Shown one piece after another: positions 25,900-34,405 of a stretch of 57,515 nucleotides of DNA. The position numbers and the translations under genes are program-made. Location: contig PCWG01000015.1 in the NCBI GenBank assembly GCA_002787235.1, positions 216,437 to 273,951 on the forward strand, in the 5' to 3' direction. The notes beneath the pieces are model-generated. The model saw only the letters and a program-made list of their open reading frames with translations. It was not told the origin of the DNA and ran no database searches. Numbering within the stretch: the first letter of the stretch is position 1; every line of letters begins with the position of its first letter. Source of the DNA: Nitrospinae bacterium CG11_big_fil_rev_8_21_14_0_20_45_15 (lineage in GTDB: Bacteria > Nitrospinota > Nitrospinia > Nitrospinales > VA-1).

Positions 25900-26646
25900 T
25901 TATGGGGTTGCCCCGGTCATCGGCTCTGGAAACGCATCGACCAATCGTTTTAAGGAAGCTTCTGAGATACTGATGTTCAATTCTCTAGACTTTTTAACGA
26001 TCTCCCAGGCCTGTTTGTATTGTTTTGAGTGGTAATACATATCCACTAACAAACCGTAGGACATGGGTTCAAATTTGTTGGCATTAATGGCCAAAACCAG
26101 TTTTTCTGCGGCCTCTTTGTATTTTCCCTGTTGGCTCAATGCCGATCCCCAGTATGCATAGGCACGTGCGTTTTCCGGGTCCAGTGTCACTGCCGCTTCG
26201 TATTTTTCCATCGCCTCATCCAAACGCTTGTCCATGGAGAGCGCGAGCCCCCAATAGAGAAAGGTTTTCGTATTAGTCGCATTTAACAGCGCAGACCTTT
26301 CAAATTTATCCATCGCTTCTGAATTTCTATTGGCTTTGACCAACGAAATTCCCCACCAAGTGAATACCCGGGCGGAATCCGGGTTGAGCTTTGCTAATTC
26401 TGTGGCCAATTCTATGGCTTCGGAAAATTTCCCCATCGCGTTCAATTCCTGAAGTTCTTTGATTGGATCAGGCGGTGGGGCTTTTTGAGCTTGCATTTTG
26501 CGGTCAAACTCTTTATTCGCCGCTAATTCCTTCTTGGTAGACATTTTACTAGACATTTCCATCTTGGATTTCACAGAACTTCCCAGAAAACCAAAGAAAA
26601 TGATCAGAATACAGAAAATCCAGGTAATTTTTATTTTGAGTGGCAT
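25900..26646 (-). CDS. Membrane-anchored TPR protein
   Basis: About 248 residues from the ATG at 26646, which puts the hydrophobic anchor (KITWIFCILIIFFGFLGSS) right at the N-terminus; a TTG eight codons upstream is the alternative and neither has a good ribosome site. A Lys/Met-rich linker is followed by four or five TPR units with a repeated WG signature (FTWWGISLVKANRNSEAM, FLYWGLALSMDKRLDEAM, YAYWGSALSQQGKYKEAA). It probably acts as a scaffold at the membrane. It lies between the large synthase/TPR gene and mlaA on the same strand. Confidence 0.8.
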   Translation of the reverse strand: MPLKIKITWIFCILIIFFGFLGSSVKSKMEMSSKMSTKKELAANKEFDRKMQAQKAPPPDPIKELQELNAMGKFSEAIELATELAKLNPDSARVFTWWGISLVKANRNSEAMDKFERSALLNATNTKTFLYWGLALSMDKRLDEAMEKYEAAVTLDPENARAYAYWGSALSQQGKYKEAAEKLVLAINANKFEPMSYGLLVDMYYHSKQYKQAWEIVKKSRELNISISEASLKRLVDAFPEPMTGATP

Positions 26647-26745
26647 GAAAAATCGTGTGTCGAAGGGCAACTGCGCCGCAATTTAATTGATTGAATAAAA
26701 CCAGCAGTAAAAAAAACAGCTAGTATACGTTATATGATTTATGTG

Positions 26746-29700
26746 TCAAAGCTTGTTTAAGAAGTTTTCTGCCCGTGTCACCAGTTCTTTATTTCTGTCG
26801 TGTTTTCGAGATAATTTAATGAATCGCTGAAAGCTTTTCCGGGCTTGAGCTGGATTTTGGCCTTTATACTGCAATCCCAGATAAAAATGGGGAAGCGCAT
26901 ACTCTGTATCCAGCACAATGGCTTGTTCAAATTCACGAATCGCCTCTGGAACTTTTTTGTCAAATGCATAGGCCAGCCCAAGCTGAAATCGCAACTCTTT
27001 CTCCTGAGGGTATTTTTTAACAAAACCAGAAAGAGCTTCTACTGCTTTACCCGCTTGATTCAAGGCAAAATAACTTTTTGCCAATTCCAAAACACCAAAA
27101 ATATAGTGTGGGTTGATTTCAAGGGTTTTACGATAAGCGGCCGATGCGGCCTGAAAACGTTTCATCGCCATCAAAACATTTCCCAAATTATAATAAGTCA
27201 GCACATGCTCGGAGTCTATTTTAAGAATATCCCGATAATTCTCAAGAGCGGTCACTAAATTTCCTTGTTTGACTGCGGACTGGGCAAGTTCCAGTAAATG
27301 ATCGATCTGCACTTGTCGCTTGATCGCGGCAACCTGACTTTCCGAACGCTTCAACGAGGCAACCTGTGCCAGTGTCTCTTGTTCCAGTTCTTTATCTGTG
27401 CCTTCAAATTTCAACAGATCGGGATTGATTTTGAAATAGGATCCTAACTGACGAACAATCTGGCTCCTGTCATCCTTATAAATATATTTTGGCGCACTGA
27501 ACTCAAGCAAAGCATTGTCGTCGGTATGGATGGGTGCTTCTGCACTGAATTCTATCAAACCATCGCGGTCCAGAATCATCAAGCTCATCAGGTCGGGTAC
27601 GTTATAAACACCAATTTTATTCAAATCCTTTTGACTGGACGGGGCCGCAAGCAAGTCTTTCACTTTTTTATTGAGCAATCCCAAGGGAACCTGCGAACCA
27701 ATGAGCAAATAATCGTCACCGACAATGGACTCCCATAATGTCGCATAGGGAAACACATTTACATAGGAGCGGATAATTGATTTGAAGCCTTCGGGCGACA
27801 TATTGGTGTGTACCCAAATACAAAATACTCCATCTGGAGTCAATCGGTTGCGTGCCAGCTCAAAAAAGTCGCGAGTGAACAAGGCACCCACTCCTGCAAT
27901 CCAGGGATTGGAGGGTTCGGATATGATCACATCGTATTTTTTAGGTGTCAGCGCGATATGATTTCTACCGTCCTCAACGACAAGATTCACGCGCGGATCT
28001 TCCAGTGCGTTATGGTTGAATGGAGAAAAGTAACGCGAACCTTCGAGCACTGCGGATGAAATCTCAACCAGATCGACCGTTTCCATTTTGGGGAATTGCT
28101 CTACAGCCCCGAGTGTGATGCCACTGCCCTGCCCCACGACAAGAACCGATTTGGGATTCTTGTGAAACGACATTGGCAGGTAACCCGATAACAATTGCGT
28201 TCGCATGTCCAATGCGAGTGACGCATCGGTTTTGCCATTGACCCGAAGGAATACATTTCCGGAAACCGCGAGTTCAACCGTTACCGTGGTGTGCATTCCC
28301 TCCTGATAGAAAAGAATTTTATTTTCCCTCTTCTCAGCGGACCCCAAATCTTCAATCCGGTACGGCATGAAAGAACCGCTGGAAATCACCGCCTTGTCCC
28401 AATCGCCCACCATCCGCGCTCCCATGACACATAAAACTGCGACCAGAGGAGCACCATAAATTTTCAAATTTGATCCTGCGCTGGGACTTTTCCAAATCAG
28501 CAAAACAGCAAAAGTGAGGTTGAGAAAAATCGCCATTTTAATGGACTCTTGCACGCCGATTCCCGGGATCAGAAAAAACCCGGCGCAAAAGGCTCCAATA
28601 ATGGCACCAATGGTATTGGCGGAATACACCCTCCCTACGTTTTCTCCCAAATCTGTCAAACGACGAATCGTTATTTTAACAACGACGGGAAACTGTCCTC
28701 CCAACAGAAAAGTGGGAACAAATAAAAACGCAAGGATCACCAGAAACATGAATACCTGGATCGTCAAAAAATCGTAGTTCCAGGTTTGATACACCCATCG
28801 GTTGACAAAGGGAATTTCCCCAAAGAAAGGTATGGCCAGCAGTGCGGATATGCCAATACCCGCCTGCAAAAAAGCAAACAGCTTATACAAATCGCTGAAG
28901 CGGTTCACCACCCGCGAGAAAAAAGCCGTTCCGAGAGCCAATCCCAAAATAAAGGTGGTCAAAATCAGGCTGAAAGCATAAATCGAAGAACCCAACAATA
29001 ATGAAAAAATACGATTCCAGGCGATTTGATAGATCATCGCACACACGCCGGAACCTGCAAAAACCAACAGGATTTGAAGATCGTCCCGGTTCATTGCTGA
29101 TTTTTTATTCGATTCGGATTTTATATCTGCATCAGCGGTCGAGCTGGGCTGGTTCCAAAAAAACCGCCAGATAAAAAGGGCAATGGCAATATTCAGTGAA
29201 GCGGCAATCGCATTCGCGGCCTGAACACCGAACAAACGTATCAGCACAATCCCGGAACAGAAAGCCCCCAGAACCGCACCGAAAGTATTGATTGCGTAAA
29301 GCGTCCCGACATCGCGACCGATGAATCTTTCGTCACGTGTCACAAATTTACCTAAAACCGGTAAAGTGGCACCCATCAAGGAGGTGGGAATCAACAGAAT
29401 CGTTCCACAGACCAAAAATCTGTAAAGACTCGCGGTCCTATGCGAATCGCCAACTTGTGCATAGATCGACTGGAATACAGGAAATGCGGTGTCAATGAGG
29501 GTGGGAATCAGAAAACAATAGATGCCGATAGAGGCTTCCAGCAGGGCATACATTTTGAGGGGCGAGCTCTGACGATCGACCAGGCGACCGCCAAGAAAAC
29601 TGCCGAGTGCCAGTCCTCCCATGAACAGGGTAAGAACCGTGGCTACCGAATACTGGGTGTTGCCCATCACCAGAGTCAGGAGACGGGTCCAAATCACCTC

Positions 29701-29769
29701 ATAAATCAGACCCGTAGCGCCTGAAACGAAAAAGAAAAGATAAACCCAGATTCTGGAGTGAGGTTTCAA
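26746..29769 (-). CDS. Membrane-bound spermidine-synthase-like / TPR fusion protein
   Basis: 1007 residues. About residues 1-440 are a twelve-or-more-helix membrane domain in two similar halves (YEVIWTRLLTLVMGNTQYSV and YQIAWNRIFSLLLGSSIYAF are matching starts). Next is a spermidine-synthase-like methyltransferase fold (about 450-700): VLVVGQGSGITLGAV, VEDGRNHIALTPKKYDVIISEPSNPWIAGVGALFT. The rest is TPR (LTYYNLGNVLMAMKRFQAAS). Fused proteins of this kind are common in environmental bacteria. Whether they make polyamines is doubtful, and the substrate is unknown. Confidence 0.85.
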   Translation of the reverse strand: MKPHSRIWVYLFFFVSGATGLIYEVIWTRLLTLVMGNTQYSVATVLTLFMGGLALGSFLGGRLVDRQSSPLKMYALLEASIGIYCFLIPTLIDTAFPVFQSIYAQVGDSHRTASLYRFLVCGTILLIPTSLMGATLPVLGKFVTRDERFIGRDVGTLYAINTFGAVLGAFCSGIVLIRLFGVQAANAIAASLNIAIALFIWRFFWNQPSSTADADIKSESNKKSAMNRDDLQILLVFAGSGVCAMIYQIAWNRIFSLLLGSSIYAFSLILTTFILGLALGTAFFSRVVNRFSDLYKLFAFLQAGIGISALLAIPFFGEIPFVNRWVYQTWNYDFLTIQVFMFLVILAFLFVPTFLLGGQFPVVVKITIRRLTDLGENVGRVYSANTIGAIIGAFCAGFFLIPGIGVQESIKMAIFLNLTFAVLLIWKSPSAGSNLKIYGAPLVAVLCVMGARMVGDWDKAVISSGSFMPYRIEDLGSAEKRENKILFYQEGMHTTVTVELAVSGNVFLRVNGKTDASLALDMRTQLLSGYLPMSFHKNPKSVLVVGQGSGITLGAVEQFPKMETVDLVEISSAVLEGSRYFSPFNHNALEDPRVNLVVEDGRNHIALTPKKYDVIISEPSNPWIAGVGALFTRDFFELARNRLTPDGVFCIWVHTNMSPEGFKSIIRSYVNVFPYATLWESIVGDDYLLIGSQVPLGLLNKKVKDLLAAPSSQKDLNKIGVYNVPDLMSLMILDRDGLIEFSAEAPIHTDDNALLEFSAPKYIYKDDRSQIVRQLGSYFKINPDLLKFEGTDKELEQETLAQVASLKRSESQVAAIKRQVQIDHLLELAQSAVKQGNLVTALENYRDILKIDSEHVLTYYNLGNVLMAMKRFQAASAAYRKTLEINPHYIFGVLELAKSYFALNQAGKAVEALSGFVKKYPQEKELRFQLGLAYAFDKKVPEAIREFEQAIVLDTEYALPHFYLGLQYKGQNPAQARKSFQRFIKLSRKHDRNKELVTRAENFLNKL

Positions 29770-29848
29770 CAGTTCGAACTATGAACGTGAGTTATTTGGG
29801 CAGGGGAATACCATCGATCCCCCGTATTATAAATAAAGTTTTGGGAAA

Positions 29849-30745
29849 CTATTTTTTATCCTTTTTGGACAAACCACAACGAAATCCCAAAATGCTGTCT
29901 TTTCTTCCAGGCGTCGCGGCAAAACGTTTGGCGGCACGCACATCAACTTTACGCGCATCCCACGAGCCGCCTCGAAAAACTCGGTTGCTCTGATTTTCGG
30001 GACCTTCCGGATTCATCATAGGAGATTTGGCATAATAGAACTGATCGTACCAATCGTTGACCCACTCTGAAGCGTTGCCTGCCATATCGTAAACTCCGTA
30101 CATACTTCTTCCCATAGGGAAACTTCCTACCGGGGCAGGAAATTCAAAACCATCGGCGGTGCCATTGATGTTCGCCCTCTTGTCTAAAAACTTGGAACCC
30201 CAGGGATACGTCAAGCCATGGGTGCCACGCGCCGCTTTTTCCCATTCGGCTTCGGTGAGCAAACGTTTGCCAGCCCATTCGCAATAGTTGCCAGCATCCA
30301 TCCATGAAACGCCCACAACGGGGAAATTGGGTGTATCAAAAATTTTGCTATCCCCCAAGAAGAAAGGGAACGATGGTTTCACATAATCTGCCGCACGACG
30401 GAATCTTTCATAAGCCTCAACCGTTACTTCATATTTATCCACATAAAACGCATCGAGATAAATCTCCTGCTCAGGCTTTTCGTCGTACCCGCCGTTATCC
30501 GCACCGCGTGTGAATACACCTTCGGGAACCAGAATCATTTCTCTTTCGTCTGAGCCTATGTACGTTTCATAGATACTAAAATCGCGATTATCCCCAGACA
30601 CCAGGGTTTTGGCCTTACCCGCTTTCTCACGAATAATTTTGTCGTTCTCTACTGATTTTTGAATTTCCCAGATGATCACGCCCAAGAAGAAAATCGTAAT
30701 CGCGAAACAACCAATCACTCCAAACATCAATTTTTTATCGTTCAT
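29849..30745 (-). CDS. SUMF1/formylglycine-generating-enzyme-fold protein, membrane anchored
   Basis: 298 residues with one N-terminal membrane helix (FGVIGCFAITIFFLGVIIW), then a full SUMF1 domain: MILVPEGVFTRGADNGGYDEKP, FYVDKYEVTVEAYERF, FPVVGVSWMDAGNYCEWAGKRLLTEAEWEKAARG-like, YDMAGNASEWVNDWY, and RVFRGGSWDARKVDVRAAKR. The paired Cys of genuine formylglycine-generating enzymes is not evident near the C-terminus, so it is probably a structural or ligand-binding relative. It is on the same strand as the spermidine-synthase-like gene, 79 bases apart. Confidence 0.88.
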   Translation of the reverse strand: MNDKKLMFGVIGCFAITIFFLGVIIWEIQKSVENDKIIREKAGKAKTLVSGDNRDFSIYETYIGSDEREMILVPEGVFTRGADNGGYDEKPEQEIYLDAFYVDKYEVTVEAYERFRRAADYVKPSFPFFLGDSKIFDTPNFPVVGVSWMDAGNYCEWAGKRLLTEAEWEKAARGTHGLTYPWGSKFLDKRANINGTADGFEFPAPVGSFPMGRSMYGVYDMAGNASEWVNDWYDQFYYAKSPMMNPEGPENQSNRVFRGGSWDARKVDVRAAKRFAATPGRKDSILGFRCGLSKKDKK

Positions 30746-31191
30746 ATTTTTTTAGGTAATATCTGTTATGGCTAAGAGACCTTAATAAGGCCTCACATAA
30801 TGACAATATTAGGAAAAGAGATTGATTCACCAAATCAGTAATGGTTAATTTGGCAAAATTGAAGTATCAAATTGCGAGGTATAAAGAAAAGATTATATTT
30901 TATATGTTTCAGGAAATGCAAGATTTATAAATCTCGCAACACAATTCCTCATTTTAAAACATCCCTTGCTTGCACTCATTCCTCATCAATTACAATAGAT
31001 CCCCTTCTCTCATCACGCGCACGATCCCCTTACAGAGGAATTATAAATTAGCGGGCAAGATCACAAATAACCGATGGTGTCAAAAAAAGAATTTTATCGT
31101 ATCTCTGACACCAAGATAACAATATTCGAATTGTTGAGAGAATTTGTTATACTCCACCCACTCACAATTATGTAATAGGATTAAAGGAACT
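30746..31191. other. Intergenic region between divergent SUMF1 and hisN-like genes
   Basis: About 450 bases, A+T-rich, with no ORF of interest. It contains an eight-base inverted repeat and a possible -10 box near the hisN-like gene, listed separately. No RNA gene was recognised. Confidence 0.5.
31075..31153 (+). promoter_or_regulatory. Inverted repeat (possible operator) and -10 box before the hisN-like gene
   Basis: TGGTGTCA at 31075-31082 and TGACACCA at 31106-31113 are perfect inverted copies with a 23-base spacer. A TATACT at 31148-31153 could be a -10 box, but the matching -35 (TTCGAA) is poor. The half-site spacing, about three helical turns centre to centre, would suit a dimeric or tetrameric regulator. 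The role is inferred. Confidence 0.35.
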
Positions 31192-31959
31192 ATGGATTTA
31201 ATAAACGCTAAAGATGCGGCTCTGGATTACCTGAGTGTCGCTGAAAAAGAAACACTGAAATGGTTTCGAAAGGAATTTAAAGTTGCACTGAAGGCCGATC
31301 AAAGTCCCGTAACGGTCGCTGATCGCAATGCAGAAACCTTGTTGCGAAAAAGAATCCTGCAAGACTTTCCTCATTGCGGCATCATTGGCGAAGAATTCGG
31401 CAATGTGAATGAAAATGCGGAATGGGTTTGGACGATTGACCCCATCGACGGAACACGCTCCTTCATTCAAGGTCTCCCCCTGTTCGCCTCGTTGATTTCA
31501 CTACTGCATAAAGGCGAACCGGTCATGGGTGTGATTTCTTTACCGGCGTTGGGAGAAAAAGCCTGGGCTGTCAAAGGACAGGGGGCCTGGCTCGGTAAAG
31601 AACAGCTAAAGGTATCCCCACATAAAAAATTGGAAGGGGCAACAGTCGCCGTTGCCGATATCTATTGCTTTTCCGAAAAAAAATGCAAGCGGCTATTTGA
31701 CCATATCAGCCGAACGGCAAATCTCACAAGAACCTACCCCGATGCCTTTGGACACTTGATGGCCATTCGCGGTGTGGTAGACGTCATGGTCGATCCCTGG
31801 GCTTATATTTGGGATTTTGCCCCTTGTAAAATTCTGGCAGAAGAAGCCGGGGGCACCTTTGCTAATTTTAGCGGCAACCGGAAAGACATCCGGGAGGGAA
31901 ATGCATTGGTTGGCAATCCTCACTTGGTCAAGGAAATCCGCAAGTGGATCAAGGGCTGA
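31192..31959 (+). CDS. hisN: Inositol-monophosphatase-family phosphatase, HisN-type histidinol-phosphatase likely
   Basis: 255 residues from the ATG at 31192, preceded by AAAGGA; a longer upstream opening in the same frame lacks a start signal. Metal-site motifs are intact: GEEFG (residues about 66-70), WTIDPIDGTRSFIQGLP and WDFAP near the C-terminus. The RSFIQGLPLFASLISLL form after DPIDGT resembles HisN, which dephosphorylates histidinol phosphate, more than inositol or PAP phosphatases, but substrate choice is not certain from sequence. hisC lies about 15 kb away (46163), so histidine genes appear dispersed. Confidence 0.8.
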   Translation: MDLINAKDAALDYLSVAEKETLKWFRKEFKVALKADQSPVTVADRNAETLLRKRILQDFPHCGIIGEEFGNVNENAEWVWTIDPIDGTRSFIQGLPLFASLISLLHKGEPVMGVISLPALGEKAWAVKGQGAWLGKEQLKVSPHKKLEGATVAVADIYCFSEKKCKRLFDHISRTANLTRTYPDAFGHLMAIRGVVDVMVDPWAYIWDFAPCKILAEEAGGTFANFSGNRKDIREGNALVGNPHLVKEIRKWIKG

Positions 31960-32008
31960 AGGTCGCCTCAATCCTTGTATCAAACAAAGCTCAAAGGCCC
32001 AAAGCCGG

Positions 32009-32422
32009 CTACTCTGGCTCCGGCTCCTGAATATCTCCAGGCTGAATTTTTCTGCGTCCGGCAAAACCCCCGTTGATATCATGCCAGAATTCGATTTTCT
32101 GTTCGGGTAATTTCCAGCAAAGGTAGACTTCCCTCCCCTCGATCAACCCTAGAAAATCGACCAGTCCATGCTCAATTCCCTTCAGGATGCACCCTTTTTC
32201 CTCCAGGTCTTTGATCATTGACTGAAAAACTTTGGCAACCCGAAGGTACTCTGCCCCATGCATACTCCCCCCATTCAAATGGGCGTTCCTTCGGGCTTGC
32301 GCTACATCCGGAAAATCTGTTTCGAGTCTTTCAGATAATTTCTGGATCTTGGGAATATCGATCAACAACCGAGGTATCAAGGAATTCGCTTCCGTTACCG
32401 TAAAGAATTTTTTATTTGCCAC
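32009..32422 (-). CDS. DUF2203 family protein
   Basis: 137 residues with the conserved pattern of the family: FFTVTEANSLIPRL at the N-terminus, VDFLGLIEGREVYLCWKLPE, and IEFWHDINGGFAGRR near the end. No function is established. It converges on the hisN-like gene with a gap of about 50 bases. It ends in a short acidic tail. Confidence 0.85.
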   Translation of the reverse strand: MANKKFFTVTEANSLIPRLLIDIPKIQKLSERLETDFPDVAQARRNAHLNGGSMHGAEYLRVAKVFQSMIKDLEEKGCILKGIEHGLVDFLGLIEGREVYLCWKLPEQKIEFWHDINGGFAGRRKIQPGDIQEPEPE

Positions 32423-32748
32423 AATAAGTCAGTTTCCATTTAAAAATTTACAAAAATTTAATTTAAACTCATCGAGATCAATTACAAAATCTAATTTTCG
32501 ACTGAACATTAAAATCCTTTAATATTCAATGGCTTTAAAAAAAACTCGCCAAGTGCAAATACACAGTCAATCTATTTTACGCCATCAGAAGCGATAATTG
32601 CAGATAATTATTTGAAATAAGCGTTAAAACAAATGGATTTTTTATTGACAAATGACTCATAAGGTTATACATTTTGGCTTCTACGTGAGGAAGCGTAAAG
32701 CAGGCCTTGTTTTCTTCCAGTCCTGTTTTAAATATATATTAGTACGGT

Positions 32749-32777
32749 TTGACATGTTCAATAGTGCAGTATATTAA
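32749..32777 (+). promoter_or_regulatory. Strong sigma70-type promoter
   Basis: TTGACA (32749-32754) is separated by exactly 17 bases from TATTAA (32772-32777). Transcription would start near 32784, leaving a leader of about 60 bases before the small exported protein. A second, weaker TTGACA/TATACA pair with 15-base spacing lies at 32645-32671. The rest of the 420-base gap from 32423 to 32844 is A+T-rich and shows no ORF or RNA gene. Confidence 0.65.
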
Positions 32778-32844
32778 GCTCGGACAGTTGGCGGGTTAGG
32801 TTAACCGGGCAAATTTTCATTTTTTTTATTGGGGAGGCTTTGGA

Positions 32845-33303
32845 ATGAAAAGAAAGGCAATTCTTGCTATCGTAGCAGTGGGTTCTATGATTTTTGCGTC
32901 GAGTGCTTCGGCAGACGAACTTCTTCCTGGTGCTTATGCACAACGAGATGCTAGCGTAATGGGTGTTAGTAAAACAATGGTAGAAATTGGAGCACGTGAC
33001 CGAGTACTGACAAATGCTGTTAACCTTGCGTCACGAGCAGATATGTCTCGTAGCAATGCATCTGGTCCTATCAACATTGATTATCAATTCGGTTCTTCTC
33101 AACAAGATCAAAGCTGGAAATCAGCTACCTTGAATCGCTCTATTGAAGAAGGTCGTGTTGTAGGTTTGATCCCCGGCGACTGTCGTGGTGATAACTCTGA
33201 CGACAAATACCGACAAATGATGAATCAAAACCGTGATGGCTACACGCCTGAGCCTTTAGTATCTAATGCTCAATGTGCGGAAGATCATCCAACCTTGAAG
33301 TAA
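32845..33303 (+). CDS. Small exported protein of unknown family
   Basis: 152 residues. A classic signal peptide (KRKAILAIVAVGSMIFASSASA, cleavage likely after ASA at about residue 23) is followed by a mature chain of about 129 residues with no motif I recognise. It is polar, with two Cys (in PGDCRGD and NAQCAED) that could form a disulfide, and an Asp/Asn/Gln-rich C-terminal half. GGGGAGG lies ten bases before the ATG. It stands alone between a strong promoter and a strong terminator, so it is probably an abundant single-gene transcript. A periplasmic or surface role is inferred. Confidence 0.8.
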   Translation: MKRKAILAIVAVGSMIFASSASADELLPGAYAQRDASVMGVSKTMVEIGARDRVLTNAVNLASRADMSRSNASGPINIDYQFGSSQQDQSWKSATLNRSIEEGRVVGLIPGDCRGDNSDDKYRQMMNQNRDGYTPEPLVSNAQCAEDHPTLK

Positions 33304-33318
33304 TTCAGTTTTAAATCA

Positions 33319-33355
33319 AGCCGATAGAACTCAGGTTCTATCGGCTTTTTTTATT
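33319..33355 (+). terminator. Strong rho-independent terminator
   Basis: A perfect 12-base-pair stem (AGCCGATAGAAC / GTTCTATCGGCT) with a TCAG loop is followed by TTTTTTTATTT. It ends the transcript of the small exported protein. Confidence 0.92.
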
Positions 33356-33589
33356 TCCCCACATAGAATATTTTACGAAATTCTTCTTTTCAGAATCTTT
33401 CTCCCCTTTTTCATCTCTAAATAGACACAAGACTATTTTTCAAAGAATTTTCATGGTCTTTACGGTATTGGGCGGAAGCCGAACAGCAAGACCGGGTGCA
33501 ATTTACCTCTCCTCCGAATCCCTTTCTTGTTGGGCGGTTTCCGTCATAACACTTGTTCTTAATTTAAAAATCATTCAATGAGGAGAACC
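33356..33589 (+). other. Leader region of the DUF1566 gene
   Basis: This gap holds a G+C-richer patch at about 33460-33545 with an eight-base direct repeat TTGGGCGG at 33468 and 33530, 62 bases apart. It could be a structured leader, but it matches no riboswitch class I know well enough to name. Confidence 0.3.
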
Positions 33590-34018
33590 ATGTCCCGATT
33601 TACCGAAAGTCAAGGCGAAGTCATCATCGATAATGAAACCGGCTTATTCTGGCATAAAAAGGATTCTCGGCAATTGACTGGTAAATGGCTTCACCTTGAG
33701 AAAGCACGGAAGTTTGCAGAGGAACAAAATAAGGCGGGTTTTGGTGGCTATGATGATTGGCGTATACCCACGCTCGATGAAGTAAAAACCATCTATGGCA
33801 AGGAATTCAGCAACCGGGACTTTGGTAATAATGAAATCTTTATTCCCGATACGTTTGAGAAGGGTTGTGCCGACAGCACATGGACCGACACCGTCAATGG
33901 TGAACGCGCGATGATGTTCAGCCTGGTAAAGGGGCGATCGAGCTGGATCAATAAATTTGGTGAGGGACCTTTCGCCGTTCGATTGGTCAGGGGAACCCCA
34001 TCCACCGAAGAAAGTTAA
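33590..34018 (+). CDS. DUF1566 (Lcl-like) domain protein
   Basis: 142 residues from the ATG at 33590, chosen because GAGGAG lies just before it; an ATG four codons upstream is on the wrong side of that site. The DUF1566 pattern is clear: VIIDNETGLFWHKKD, a W-x(5)-A helix, GFGGYDDWRIPTLDEVKTIY, and an ending FAVRLVRG. No signal peptide is present, unlike many members. The domain is a carbohydrate- or collagen-binding-like fold in some proteins; the role here is unknown. Confidence 0.85.
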   Translation: MSRFTESQGEVIIDNETGLFWHKKDSRQLTGKWLHLEKARKFAEEQNKAGFGGYDDWRIPTLDEVKTIYGKEFSNRDFGNNEIFIPDTFEKGCADSTWTDTVNGERAMMFSLVKGRSSWINKFGEGPFAVRLVRGTPSTEES

Positions 34019-34048
34019 CAAACAAAGCTTTTTTGACTGGATTTCAAC

Positions 34049-34405
34049 TCAGCCCTTGGTAGTACTTGCGAATAACCAAATACCTGTTCCTATCAGCATC
34101 ACTGAAAAAATCCTTTTGAAAAGATTGTCCGGGGCCTGTTGCAATAACATGGGCCCCAATTGGGCTCCGAGCACACCTCCTACAGCTAAAGCAATTCCCA
34201 TTTCCCAATCGAGCCGACTCACTTTGAAATGAGCGATCAAAGCTGATATCGCGGTAAACAAGATAAAAATAAAGGACGTGCCGACAGCGATCTTTACATC
34301 CTTACCCATCGCGATCAACAAAGGGACGACTAAGAAACCACCCCCAAGCCCCGTGCCCGATGACAAAACACCCACCAGCAATCCTAAAATAACTGCGGTA
34401 ATCAT
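34049..34405 (-). CDS. Half-length TauE/SafE (TSUP) family membrane protein
   Basis: 118 residues with four hydrophobic helices. The start ILGLLVGVLSSGTGLGGGFLVVPLL carries the GxGGGxxxVPLL signature of TauE/SafE anion exporters, followed by VGTSFIFILFTAISALIAH. Full members have two such repeats in about 250 residues; this has one, so it would have to work as a dimer. The ATG overlaps the stop of the upstream symporter gene (ATGA), indicating co-translation. Confidence 0.8.
   Translation of the reverse strand: MITAVILGLLVGVLSSGTGLGGGFLVVPLLIAMGKDVKIAVGTSFIFILFTAISALIAHFKVSRLDWEMGIALAVGGVLGAQLGPMLLQQAPDNLFKRIFSVMLIGTGIWLFASTTKG

Noticed and set aside
33460-33545. Cobalamin- or GEMM-type riboswitch before the DUF1566 gene
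   Set aside because: I could not match the conserved cores of either class, so I kept only a neutral leader entry.
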